Origin: Prorocentrum cordatum
Taxonomy: Eukaryota; Sar; Dinophyceae; Prorocentrales; Prorocentraceae
Length of the DNA: 64,000 nt
Assembly: GCA_963575745.1 (NCBI GenBank)
Contig: CAUYUJ010001403.1
Span: forward strand, 356,501-420,500
Reading direction: 5' to 3'
Numbering within the stretch: position 1 is the stretch's first letter; each line of letters begins with the position of its first letter. Shown here one piece after another: positions 20,317 to 30,858 of this stretch. The position numbers and the translations under genes were made by a program. The notes under the pieces were generated by a model, which saw only the letters and a list, made by a program, of their open reading frames with translations, ran no database searches and was not told where the DNA came from.

Positions 20317-20370
20317 TCAAATTTCACTGCCCCTCAAGCCACTCGCACCTCGTGATTTAGGGGCGACCAA
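20317..20370 (+). repeat. Dispersed repeat, GATTTAGGGGCGA type, diverged copy 3
   Basis: CACTGCCCCTCAAGCCACTC then GTGATTTAGGGGCGACCAAA. It has an eight- to nine-base insertion relative to the other two. Confidence 0.45.
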
Positions 20371-20398
20371 ATAAATCCGCCCGCGGTGGATCGAATAT

Positions 20399-20775
20399 AA
20401 GTGGCTGGAGCTCAAATTTCAGGAGCCACACCAGAATTCCATGAGTTTCTCCAGAATCGGGGTCCCGCATGGACAGAAGGACACCAGTGCTCTTTTCTGG
20501 CAGGATGCCGGTCGGGAGCAGGGACTGACCGGACGGATCCGGACAGAGCGCCCTGCCCCGTTGCGTGCGGGTGTGGGGCCAGGGCGGCATCTCCACATTA
20601 AGGTATATGCCCCCACGTGCACGCAGCCGACACCCCGGGCGAACCAGTTAGTCGGCCCCCCCGTTCCCCCCCGTGGGCGCGGGCATCCCACGGGGAGCGC
20701 CGAGCCAGCAAACGCTTTGGACAATGTCCGCAAAAAGTGCTGACCCCGGTCTTGCTTCGCACTGCGCGCAACAAA
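20399..20775 (+). repeat. Left arm of a long inverted repeat
   Basis: Matches the reverse complement of 24655-25023, including GACCGGACGGATCCGGACAG, the GGGCGGCATC block and AGTGC-TGACC...GGTCTTGCTTCGCACT at its inner end. The arms bracket about 3.9 kb of tandem-repeat DNA. Confidence 0.8.
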
Positions 20776-20899
20776 CGAAGGCCGACCGCGACTGGCGAGA
20801 GCACGGCGTCGGCACGTGAGCGGCGCAGGCCGCGGATGCGCCCAGATGAGGGCGCGCCCCAGTGGCTGCAGAGCGGAGATGCAGCAATGAGGGAGCACC

Positions 20900-21720
20900 C
20901 AGAATACAGGGCGCGCCTGCACCGCAGCGCGGAAATGAGCCCCACATGCGATTGTTGGGCGCGCAGGCGCCCCCGACGCACGAATTCGCACTCGGATTGC
21001 GAAGCTGGCCCCAGAATGGGCACGGAGCCCAATGCGCAAAACCGGGCGCGCAAACGCCCCCCAGCGCAAATCTGAGCTCATGGTGCAAATCTAAGCGGTT
21101 GGACGCCAAAACGCAGAAATGAGCCAAGACTGCATCTGGGCGCACGGCTGTCCAGGAACGCGAACTTGCGCCCATAATGCGCACCCGGACACGCCTGCGT
21201 ACAAGACCTCACAGTGCAATTCTAGGCGCGCCAGCGGCCCGGCACGCTCCAGGCACTGCGCCCAGGCGCCAGAACGCAATACGCGGTCAAGAGTGAATTC
21301 TGGGCGTTCGGACGCCCTGCCACGGGCGCGCGTGGCTCCCACATGCGGAAATGAGCCCTGCAGGCAATGCTGGGCGCTCACCCGCCCCAGAGCGCGAATT
21401 TGCACTCAGATTGTGAACTGGGCATCCCGGCCCATGAGCGCAAAACCGCACAGAATGCAAAACTGGACGTTTGTGTCTGGCGAGCGAATCCGCGCCCAAA
21501 CTGCAAACACTGAGCGCCCCCAGGCGCCAGACTGCGAAATCGAACACCGAGCGCGCGCGCGCCCCAGAGCGCAAACGCGGACGCGATTGCAGATCCCAGG
21601 TGCGCTTGGCCGCGCCTGAGTCGAACTGCCACGAACTGGGGGAACGACGCCCAAAATGCAACAACAGGCGTGCCTGCGCCAGAAACCGTGGAACGGGGCG
21701 GCCCTGTGACAATGGGCGCC
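20900..21720 (+). repeat. Degenerate array related to the 49-base satellite
   Basis: Loose units of roughly 50-60 bases with GCGCGCC..CG, TGCAATTCTAGGCGCGCC, AATTTGCACTCAGATTGTG and GCGCAAAAC. The motif content resembles the 13.7-14.8 kb array, but spacing is irregular and divergence is high. Confidence 0.5.
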
Positions 21721-22510
21721 TATGCGCCCCCAAAGACGCAACTGCAACTGCGCCTGAGTGTGCCGGCGCGACTGCGCCCACTGCGCAGGAACGCCTCCAA
21801 ACGCACATGCGCCCGCAAGCCCACATGACGCGCCCGGCGAAATACTGGGTGAGCCGCCCATCCTGGACGCGCCTGCACCAGATTAACTGCCTCGCGGCAG
21901 AAGCCCACGTGGCCGAAAATGCGGAGCAGCTTGCGCTGCTGCGCTTGCTAGCAGCAAAACCCCACGGGAAAGGCGAGGCGCCCAACGGTTTGCCGAAAGG
22001 CAGGGGCCGCCTCCAGCCAGTGCTGCGAACAGGGGTCATCGGCATTGCCCTTGCCAGGTTGCCTCGCCCAAGCCGCGCCCAGGGGCCCTCGGCATTGCCC
22101 ATGTCAGCAGCTGGTACCAGACCAGCCCAAGGAGCCGCTCTCAGCGGCCCACCGAGGGAGCGCGCCGCCTGCGACCAACGCCGCGGACACCATGGCCGCG
22201 AGCGCACGGCCACCTAGCCCCTGAAACGGGATTGCGGCGCCATCGCCCCAAAGGGCAAATGCGACCGCCACGACAACGACGACAGGCAGACAGACAGACA
22301 GGCAGACAGACCAACAGCCCAGAAAGACCGACGGACGACCGCGACCTCGCCGAGGCCCCCAGGCGCGTGAGAAGCAACGCGGCCGACGGGAAGCGCCGCC
22401 AGGCACCGCCAGCTCCACCAGGAGCACCCACTTTGGGATAAGGCAAGTTAGCAGAGAAGCGGAGGAGTACCTTGACAACTCTGGCCGATCGTTGTTTTCT
22501 CGCGCTGAAA
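21720..22510. other. GC-rich DNA with a CAGACAGACAGG run, no recognised gene
   Basis: A GACAGACAGACAGGCAGAC run is at 22283-22312. A segment GGGGCC..GGCATTGCCC(T/A)TG recurs near 22035 and 22083. Nothing else is recognised. Confidence 0.4.
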
Positions 22511-24620
22511 ACGCTTCGCGTTTTCGGGCGGCTGCGCGTCGGCCAGCCTGCGCCGGCGCAGCGCGCGCCTCAACGCTACAACCGGCATCCCTGTGTCGCT
22601 CAGGTTCCCTCAGCTCGCGCAGAGCGGCATGGGGCAATGCAATTGGGTCGCGCTGCGCGTCGGCCAGCCTGCGCCAGCGCAGCGCGCACCTCGACGCTGC
22701 AACAAGCAACCCTGTGTCGCTCAGGCGCCGTCCTCTCGCGCAGAGTGGGCGGAGCAATGCGTTTGGGTCGCGTTGCGCGTCGGCCAGCCTGCGCCGGCGC
22801 AGCGCGCACCTCAACGCCACAACAAGCAACCTTGTGCCGCTCAGGCGCCGACCGTTCGCGCAGAGCGGCCCTGAGCAATGTAGTTGGTCGCGCTGCGCGT
22901 CGGCCAGCCTGCGCTGGCGCAGTGCGCGCCCCAGAGCTGCAACAAGCAATCCTGCGTCGCTCAGGCGCCGTGCGCCCACGCAGAGCGGCACGGGGCAATG
23001 CATTTAGTCGCGCTGCGCGCCCGCCAGCCTGCGCCGCGCAGTGCACACTTCAACGCCACAACCAGCAACCCTGTGTCGCTCAGGTGCCGTCCGCTCGCGC
23101 AGGGTGGCGCGAATGCGTTTTGGGTCGCGCTGCGCGTCGGCCTACCTGCGCTGGCGCAGTGCGCACGCCAGAGCCGCAACAAGCAGCCCTGTGTCGCTCA
23201 AGTGCCGTCCGCTCGCGCAGAGTGGGAGCGAGCAATGCAGTTGGTCGCGCTGCGCGTCAGCCAACCGGCGCAGTGCCCACCTCAACGCTGCCATCAAGCA
23301 GCCCTGTGTCGCTCAGGTGCCGTCCGCTGGCACAGAGTGGCATGGGGCCATGCTTGCAGGTCGCGATGCGACCTGGCCAGTCTGCGCCAGCGCAGTACGC
23401 ATCTCAACGCTACAACAAGCAATCCTGCGACGCTCAGGTGCCCTCAGCTCGCGCCGAGCGGCGCAGCGCAATGCATTTGGGTCGCGCTGCGCGTCGGCCA
23501 GCCTGCGCCGGCGCAGCGCGCACCTCGACGCTGCAACAAGCAACCCTGTGTCGCTCAGGCGCCGTCCTCTCGCGCAGAGTGGGCGGAGCAATGCGTTTGG
23601 GTCTCGTTGCGCGTCGGCCAGCCTGCGCCGGCACAGCGCGCACCTCGACGCCACAACAAGCAACCCTGTGTCGCTCAGGTGCCGTCCGCTCGCGCAGAGT
23701 GGCGCGGAACATTGCATTCGCGTCGCGCTGCGTGTCGGCCAGTCTACGCCGGCGCAGCGCGCGCCCCATCGCCACAACAAGCAACCTTGTGTCGCTCAGG
23801 CGCCGTCCGCTCGCGCAGAGTGGACGATGCTCGCGTTCACGTCGCGTTGCGCGCCCGCCAGCCTGCGCCGGCGCTGCGCGCACCTCAACGCTACAACAAG
23901 CAACCCTGTGTCTCTCAGGCGCCGTCCGCTCGCGCAAAGCAGACGGAGCAATGCGTTCTGGTCGCGCTGCGCGTCGGCCAGCCTTCGCCAGCGCAGCGCG
24001 CATTGCAGCGCGTGCACAAGCAACCCTGTCTCGCCCAGGTGCCGCCCGCTCGCGCAGAGCGGCGCAGAGCAATGCAGTTGGTCACGCTGCGCGCCGGCCA
24101 ACCCGCGACGGCGCGGCGCATCTCAACCCTGCAATCAAGCAACCCTGCGTCGCTCAGGTGCCGCCCACTCGCACATAATGGCACGGAGAAGCGCATTATG
24201 GTTGCGCTGCGCGCGGGCCAGCCTGCGCCAGCACCGCGCGCGCCACTAAACAACCAGCTCAGGAGCTGTCCGCTCGCGCATAGTGGCACGGAGCAATTCG
24301 TCTGGGTCGCGCCAGCCCCCAGCCAGCACGCGATCAAAGGCAATCTCACAACGCCCTGGCGCCATCCGCTCGCTGTTTGTGCGAGGCGCGATCGGCCAGC
24401 CTGCGCCAGCGCAGTGCGCCAGCGCAACGTGCACACAGCAACCCTGTGACGCTCAGGTCTTGTCAGCTCGCGCAGCGCCGCCGCCCACTCGTGGAGAGTG
24501 GCAAAACCCAGCCCCGTGCGATCGCCCAGCCTGCGCACGCACCTCAGCACTACGATAAGCAACCATGTGACTTTCACGCACTGTCTGCTCGCGCAGAGCA
24601 GCACGGATCATACGTTTTAG
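22510..24620 (+). repeat. 120-base satellite, about 17 units
   Basis: The unit contains GCGTCGGCCAGCCTGCGCC, GCGCAGCGCGCACCTC, ACAAGCAACCCTGTGTCGCT and GTCCGCTCGCGCAGAG. Spacing is 120 bases at 22657, 22777, 22897 and 23017. Because 120 is a multiple of three, three plus-strand and several minus-strand frames stay open for up to 568 codons. They conflict with each other and repeat every 40 residues, so I treat them as satellite frames. Confidence 0.93.
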
Positions 24621-24654
24621 TCGTGTGCGCGCCGTCGGTCTGGATTCTGCGAGT

Positions 24655-25023
24655 AGTGCGAAGCAAGACCGGGTCAGCATTTTTCTCGGACATTGTCCAA
24701 AGCGTTTGTTGGCTCGGCGCTCCCCGTGGGATGCCTACGCCCACGGGGGGGGAAGGTGGGGCCGACTAACTGGTTCCGCTGCAGTGCCCGATACGTGAGG
24801 GTGAGGGCATATACTTTAATGTGGGGATGCCGCCCTGGCCCCACGCCCGCCCGCAACGGGACAGGGCGCTCTGTCCGGATCCGTCCGGTCAGTCCCTGCA
24901 ACCGACCGGCGCCCTGCTGGAAAAGGGCATTCTTCTCTACCGTCCATGCTGGGCCCCGTTTCTTGGGTAACTCAGAATTGAATTCTGGCGTGGCTCGTGA
25001 AATCTGGGCTCCGCCACCTAAAA
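24655..25023 (-). repeat. Right arm of the long inverted repeat
   Basis: Reverse complement of 20399-20775. Its outer part is also the start of the first 1601-base tandem unit, so this arm sequence recurs at 26422 and 28023 without its inner end. Confidence 0.8.
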
Positions 25024-25104
25024 ATCTGAAGCCAGTATGGACGGATTTCTGCGACTTTCGAAAATCGTTCCCCTGCATCTGCGGAGAATGGATATCTGGT
25101 CCAA

Positions 25105-25793
25105 GTGAGGACTTTTGACGGGGGGCGTGGGCGCAGCCCTCACGCGAGCTCGTCGCCCTCGTCTGGCTGTAAGCTTGCGCCCATGCACGCCCGTCTGGCC
25201 CACTTGCAGGATGAGGTGCGTCAGGCGAATGCCTCCCTGTCTTGGTGGTGCGGCACGCGGGGCCTCGCGCTTCGGTTGGACAGGCTGTCTGGCCTTGGTG
25301 CCACGTCGGATTTCTTGGACAAGCGGGCAAAGGGACAGCCTCTAGACGCTCAGCCTAGGGCGCCGACGCACGTCCCGAATCACGTCTCGCTCGCTGCCAA
25401 CGATTCCTGGGCGGAGGCCGAGTGGAACAGGCTGGAGCGTCTGGGCACAGTGCACGCGTTTCCTCGGGGCCAGCTGCGCCCACCGCAGTTGAACATCGAT
25501 CCTTGCGCTTTGCTTTTGAAACCAAGAGAGGGCGTCGACGATTCTGCGCCCGAACAGGAACGATGGAAGGCAAGATTCATTTTAGATCTCCGGAGAGGTC
25601 GTGTGAATGAACGGCTTCCCGAGGTCGGTGTCGCCTATGGAACATTGGACATGGCTGTGCCGCGCATCCGGCACGGCAGGTTCATGTTCGTCATCGACCT
25701 CCAAGGTTGTTTTTTTCAACTGGAGGGTCGATCCAGCCGACGCCGACCTCCTGGGTTTCTATTGTCCAACACGCCAACAATTTGGTCTGGAAC
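25105..25793 (+). pseudogene. Truncated reverse transcriptase, unit 1
   Basis: The frame holds KARFILDLRRGRVNERLP (residues about 155-172) and MFVIDLQGCFFQLE, reverse transcriptase block A with Asp198. ATG at 25183 (MHARLAHLQDEVRQ) is a likelier original start or inner Met than the first codon. After a T7 run at 25710-25716 the expected sequence NWRVDPADADLLGFYCP continues in another frame, so a one-base slip has broken it. At about 25793 coding similarity ends and the minisatellite begins, so blocks B to E, with the YxDD active site, are missing. The layout RFILDLR...DLxxCF.xWxVDP...LGF resembles DIRS/Ngaro-class reverse transcriptases; the family assignment is tentative. Confidence 0.75.
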
Positions 25794-26227
25794 CATCTGG
25801 AGGCCAGCTGAGGCCGTCTTGGGTGTATCTTGGGCACCCTTGGAGGCATCATGGGGCCATCTGAGCCGTCTTGGAGGCCACTTTGGCCGTCTTGGAAGCA
25901 TCTTGGAGGCCATCTTGGGTCATCTTGGAGCCATCTGGGGCAGGATTACCCTCGACAACCACCTCTGGAAGATCCTGGGCAGTCCTTTCGGTTGGCCGGC
26001 GGGACGCGCCGAAGCCCCAGGGAGAGTTCTTTTGGAAAAATACCAAAACCAAAATCGAGAGGATTCAGCACGCCAGGCACCCCTGCGATGAATCGACGGT
26101 GTGCGGCGGATCCAGCTGTCTTCGGCAAGTTCCGTCACCGTGCCAGCCCGGCAGTCTGGGTGGGGTCCGTTGGAGGGGGATCAGGAGGCCGTCACGTGTG
26201 ACACTTCGGGTCTCCAGGCTTGGGAAA

Positions 26228-26402
26228 GCTGTGATGAGGATGCGTATGATTATGTGGATGATGGGGATGATGACGGTGACCGGTGGTGATCCTGATGACC
26301 ATGGTGGTGGTGATGATGATGGTGATGATGATGACGACGATGATGATGTTGATAATGATGTTGATGATGCTGGTGATGATGATGGTGGTGATGATGATGA
26401 AT
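26228..26402 (+). repeat. GAT/GGT microsatellite
   Basis: GATGATGGTGATGATGATGA-type run. Equivalent runs are at 27829-28004 and 29340-29478 in the other units. Confidence 0.9.
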
Positions 26403-26705
26403 CCTGGTCGCTGATTCCACTGTGGGGATGCCGCCCTGGCCCCACGCCCGCCCGCAACGGGACAGGGCGCTCTGTCCGGATCCCTCCGGTCAGTCCCTGC
26501 AACCGACCGGCGCCCTGCTGGAAAAGGGCATTCCTCTCTACCGTCCATGCTGGGCCCCGTTTCTTGGGTAACTCAGAATTGAATTCTGGTGTGGCTCGTG
26601 AAATCTGGGCTCCGCCACCTAAAAATCTGAAGCCAGTATGGACGGATTTCTGCGACTTTCGAAAATCGTTCCCCTGCATCTGCGGAGAATGGATATCTGG
26701 TCCAA

Positions 26706-27394
26706 GTGAGGACTTTTGACGGGGGGCGTGGGCGCAGCCCTCACGCGAGCTCGTCGCCCTCGTCTGGCTGGAAGCTTGCGCCCATGCACGCCCGTCTGGC
26801 CCACTTGCAGGATGAGGTGCGTCAGGCGAATGCCTCCCTGTCTTGGTGGTGCGGCACGCGGGGCCTCGCGCTTCGGTTGGACAGGCTGTCTGGCCTTGGA
26901 GCCACGTCGGATTTCTTGGACAAGCGGGCAAAGGGACAGCCTCTAGACGCTCAGCCTAGGGCGCCGACGCACGTCCCGAATCACGTCTCGCTCGCTGCCA
27001 ACGATTACTGGGCGGAGGCCGAGTGGAACAGGCTGGAGCGTCTGGGCAAAGTGCACGCGTTTCCTCGGGGCCAGCCGCGCCCACCGCAGTTGAACATCGA
27101 TCCTTGCGCTTTGCTTTTGAAGCCAAGAGAGGGCGTCGACGATTCTGCGCCCGAACAGGAACGATGGAAGGCAAGATTCATTTTAGATCTCCGGAGAGGT
27201 CGTGTGAATGAACGGCTTCCCGAGGTCGGTGTCGCCTATGGAACATTGGACATGGCTGTGCCGCGCATCCGGCACGGCAGGTTCATGTTCGTCATCGACC
27301 TCCAAGGTTGTTTTTTTCAACTGGAGGGTCGATCCAGCCGACGCCGACCTCCTGGGTTTCTATTGTCCAACACGCCAACAATTTGGTCTGGAAC
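26706..27394 (+). pseudogene. Truncated reverse transcriptase, unit 2
   Basis: Same frame as unit 1 with a few substitutions (for example Trp-Lys for Cys-Lys near residue 22, NDYWAEAE for NDSWAEAE, GKVHAF for GTVHAF). It carries the same T7 frameshift and the same join to the minisatellite. The shared lesions show that the fragment was already dead when the unit was duplicated. Confidence 0.75.
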
Positions 27395-28306
27395 CATCTG
27401 GAGGCCAGCTGAGGCCGTCTTGGGTGCATCTTGGGCCGCCTTGGAGGCATCATGGGGCCATCTGAGCCGTCTTGGAGGCCACTTTGGCCGTCTTGGAAGC
27501 ATCTTGGAGGCCATCTTGGGTCATCTTGGAGCCATCTGGGGCAGGATTACCCTCGACAACCACCTCTGGAAGATCCTGGGCAGTCCTTTCGGGTGGCCGG
27601 CGGGACGCGCCGAAGCCCCAGGGAGAGTTCTTTTGGAAAAATACCAAAACCAAAATCGAGAGGATTCAGCACGCCAGGCACCCCTGCGATGAATCGACGG
27701 TGTGCGGCGGATCCAGCTGTCTTCGGCAAGTTCCGTCACCGTGCCAGCCCGGCAGTCTGGGTGGGGTCCGTTGGAGGGGGATCAGGAGGCCGTCACGTGT
27801 GACACTTCGGGTCTCCAGGCTTGGGAAAGCTGTGATGAGGATGCGTATGATTATGTGGATGATGGGGATGATGACGGTGACCGGTGGTGATCCTGATGAC
27901 CATGGTGGTGGTGATGATGATGGTGATGATGATGACGACGATGATGATGTTGATAATGATGTTGATGATGCTGGTGATGATGATGGTGGTGATGATGATG
28001 AATCCTGGTCGCTGATTCCACTGTGGGGATGCCGCCCTGGCCCCACGCCCGCCCGCAACGGGACAGGGCGCTCTGTCCGGATCCCTCCGGTCAGTCCCTG
28101 CAACCGACCGGCGCCCTGCTGGAAAAGGGCATTCCTCTCTACCGTCCATGCTGGGCCCCGTTTCTTGGGTAACTCAGAATTGAATTCTGGTGTGGCTCGT
28201 GAAATCTGGGCTCCGCCACCTAAAAATCTGAAGCCACTATGGATGGATTTCTGCGACTTTCGAAAATCGTTCCCCTGCATCTGCGGAGAATGGATATCTG
28301 GTCCAA

Positions 28307-28995
28307 GTGAGGACTTTTGACGGGGGGCGTGGGCGCAGCCCTCACGCGAGCTCGTCGCCCTCGTCTGGCTGGAAGCTTGCGCCCATGCACGCCCGTCTGG
28401 CCCACTTGCAGGATGAGGTGCGTCAGGCGAATGCCTCCCTGTCTTGGTGGTGCGGCACGCGGGGCCTCGCGCTTCGGTTAGACAGGCTGTCTGGCCTTGG
28501 AGCCACGTCGGATTTCTTGGACAAGCGGGCAAAGGGACAGCCTCTAGACGCTCAGCCTAGGGCGCCGACGCACGTCCCGAATCACGTCTCGCTCGCTGCC
28601 AACGATTCCTGGGCGGAGGCCGAGTGGAACAGGCTGGAGCGTCTGGGCAAAGTGCACGCGTTTCCTCGGGGCCAGCCGCGCCCACCGCAGTTGAACATCG
28701 ATCCTTGCGCTTTGCTTTTGAAGCCAAGAGAGGGCGTCGACGATTCTGCGCCCGAACAGGAACGATGGAAGGCAAGATTCATTTTAGATCTCCGGAGAGG
28801 TCGTGTGAATGAACGGCTTCCCGAGGTCGGTGTCGCCTATGGAACATTGGACATGGCTGTGCCGCGCATCCGGCACGGCAGGTTCATGTTCGTCATCGAC
28901 CTCCAAGGTTGTTTTTTTCAACTGGAGGGTCGATCCAGCCGACGCCGACCTCCTGGGTTTCTATTGTCCAACACGCCAACAATTTGGTCTGGAAC
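28307..28995 (+). pseudogene. Truncated reverse transcriptase, unit 3
   Basis: Near-identical to unit 2 (NDSWAEAE as in unit 1, GKVHAF as in unit 2). It has the same frameshift and truncation. Confidence 0.75.
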
Positions 28996-29498
28996 CATCT
29001 GGAGGCCAGCTGAGGCCGTCTTGGGTGCATCTTGGGCCGCCTTGGAGGCATCATGGGGCCATCTGAGCCGTCTTGGAGGCCACTTTGGCCGTCTTGGAAG
29101 CATCTTGGAGGCCATCTTGGGTCATCTTGGAGCCATCTGGGGCAGGATTACCCTCGACAACCACCTCTGGAAGATCCTGGGCAGTCCTTTCGGGTGGCCG
29201 GCGGGACGCGCCGAAGCCCCAGGGAGAGTTCTTTTGGAAAAATACCAAAACCAAAATCGAGAGGATTCAGCACGCCAGGCACCCCTGCGATGAATCGACG
29301 GTGGGCGGCGGATCCAGCTGTCTTCGGCAAGTTCCGTCACTGGTGGTGATCCTGATGACCATGGTGGTGGTGATGATGATTGTGATAGTGGTGATGATGA
29401 TGACGACGATGATGATGATGTTGATAACGATGTTGATGATGATGGTGATGATGATGGTGGTGTGATGATGATGATTCCTGGTCGCTGATTCCACTGTG

Positions 29499-29640
29499 CG
29501 CAGTGTTCAGGTTGCAGTGTTTGGCATGGCTCACACGAGACCGAACCTTACGCGGTTGAGCGTGTGTGCCCGCGCAGGCTCATGAGCACAAAGGAAACTA
29601 CAGTCTGGCCTGACAGAGTTTTACCCAACTGAATAAAGCC
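29499..29640. other. Short unique stretch after the 1601-base units
   Basis: No feature recognised. Confidence 0.4.
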
Positions 29641-30790
29641 CAGAATCGAGCGCCATATTTGGGAACTTCATTGTCTGAGACAACGCGCACGATGATGGCC
29701 TCCAGGGAGCTGCAGAAGACCGAGGGCAGCACTCATCAAGAGTGGAGACTCTCCGTTCACACGCGCAAGATAATGTTGCACAGCTCAGTGTCCTTATCGC
29801 ATGGCCTGCAAAATGTGGCCTCCCGACCGTCCGACTCATGATGCTTCAGAGTTATTGTTTGTTGCCGTGATTGCGGCTCATAACGGCTCTGCCCCTCCAG
29901 TCAAGTACGAGATCAAGATAAGATCAACATTCTCCACAACAAGGTCGCGCGCCGTGACATGCATCTTCCATTTTGCAACAGAGTGCGCGTAACGATGCCC
30001 AAGATGTAATCCAATGCCAAGAGCAAGAACAAAGTTGAGCTCTCTCATGATGTACACGGCGGTGCGGATCGCATACCCCGCATGTGCTACCACGGTCCAG
30101 GCCATATTCTTGACAACCTCGCAGGGAGGTTCGGGTCGATGCGCTTCTCCTTGGGCTTCGGGGGGGCCATGTCTTGGCCCACGTCCTTGATGATGAGGTC
30201 CACGCCTTTTGGGACCTTCACATTCGACCATTTCTTGTTGGTCTTATCCTTGAGTTCCTCCATCGTGCCGCTCTCCAGCTTGAAGATGTGGCCGCACTCC
30301 GCGACGATGTAGACAGGTTGGGCAGCTGTGAGCGTAGCAGCCGAGGTAACCACCGACGGCGGCACTGGCGGGACAGGATGCGGTGGGGCCGGCGCTCTGG
30401 CCGCAGCTGCTGGCACGATGGCGCCAGCACGGGGCACCGGCCTGGAGCGTGTTGGCGGTGATGGCGGAGGACAGCTGTGGGGCGATCGCGTCTGCGCTGA
30501 TTTTGCCTTGTCGTTCGCATTCCTTGATGCGAGCAGCTCCCTCCTTGGATTCCACGAACTTCTTCTAGTGCTCGCTATGTTTCAAGAGCAACCGATCCGC
30601 AACCTTGATCTGGCCGTTTGCTCGAGCTGCTCGAACGATGCTTCTTCTTCATCTTGGAATCGTGTCGATCACGATCACGATGGCGGTCGACCTGTCTGGG
30701 CTGCCATGTCGGCGGCCAAGCACCTTGGCCGTTGCTGTTGACCACGGCCGCCACGAGATCTGGCCATCTCTTAGCTGCTTCTGACAACGA
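29640..30790 (-). pseudogene. Possible decayed gene, unrecognised
   Basis: Minus-strand frames with protein-like composition follow one another: KRWPDLVAAVVNSNGQGAW and HRDRDRHDSKMKKKHRSSSS (30787-30575), KKFVESKEGAARIKECERQG after an in-frame stop (30560-30480), YIVAECGHIFKLESGTMEEL and KDKTNKKWSNVKVPKGVDL (30350-30140), then AWTVVAHAGYAIRTAVYIM (30120-29880). Frame changes and a stop separate them. This fits a dead or spliced gene. I recognise no family. It lies just downstream of the reverse transcriptase remnant on the same strand, so it could be part of one old element. Confidence 0.35.
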
Positions 30791-30858
30791 TGCAGAGACA
30801 TCACGTACCTTCGGGCCTGAACAGCTGCAGGAAACGGAGGAATAGCACGGGCCAGCGA

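Larger units (their letters stand above)
19061..20398. other. GC-rich DNA with short CTGCGG steps, no recognised gene
   Basis: 19070-19330 repeats (G/T)CCCG.CCTGCGG-type steps. Two diverged copies of the GATTTAGGGGCGA dispersed repeat lie within it at 19940-19985 and 20317-20370. Overlapping long frames in 19.0-20.0 kb follow from GC content and lack domains. Confidence 0.45.
24821..29498 (+). repeat. Three tandem 1601-base units with reverse transcriptase fragment
   Basis: GTGGGGATGCCGCCCTGGCC begins units at 24821, 26422 and 28023, 1601 bases apart. The units differ at only a few positions each. In order each holds part of the inverted-repeat arm, a truncated reverse transcriptase frame, about 140 bases of CTTGG minisatellite, a GAAGATCCTGGGCAGTCC-type spacer and a GAT microsatellite. 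The third unit lacks about 126 bases between the spacer and the GAT run and has a longer GAT/GTT tract. The near-identity implies recent duplication. Confidence 0.93.

Noticed and set aside
22472-24449. Open frames of up to 568 codons on the plus strand
   Set aside because: They lie in the 120-base satellite. The unit is a multiple of three, so several frames on both strands stay open together and repeat every 40 residues.
22510-24620. 5S rRNA gene array because of the 120-base period
   Set aside because: The unit lacks 5S internal promoter motifs, and its GC-rich sequence shows no resemblance to 5S RNA.
26228-29494. Asp-, His- and Met-rich frames
   Set aside because: GAT/ATC microsatellite frames within the 1601-base units.
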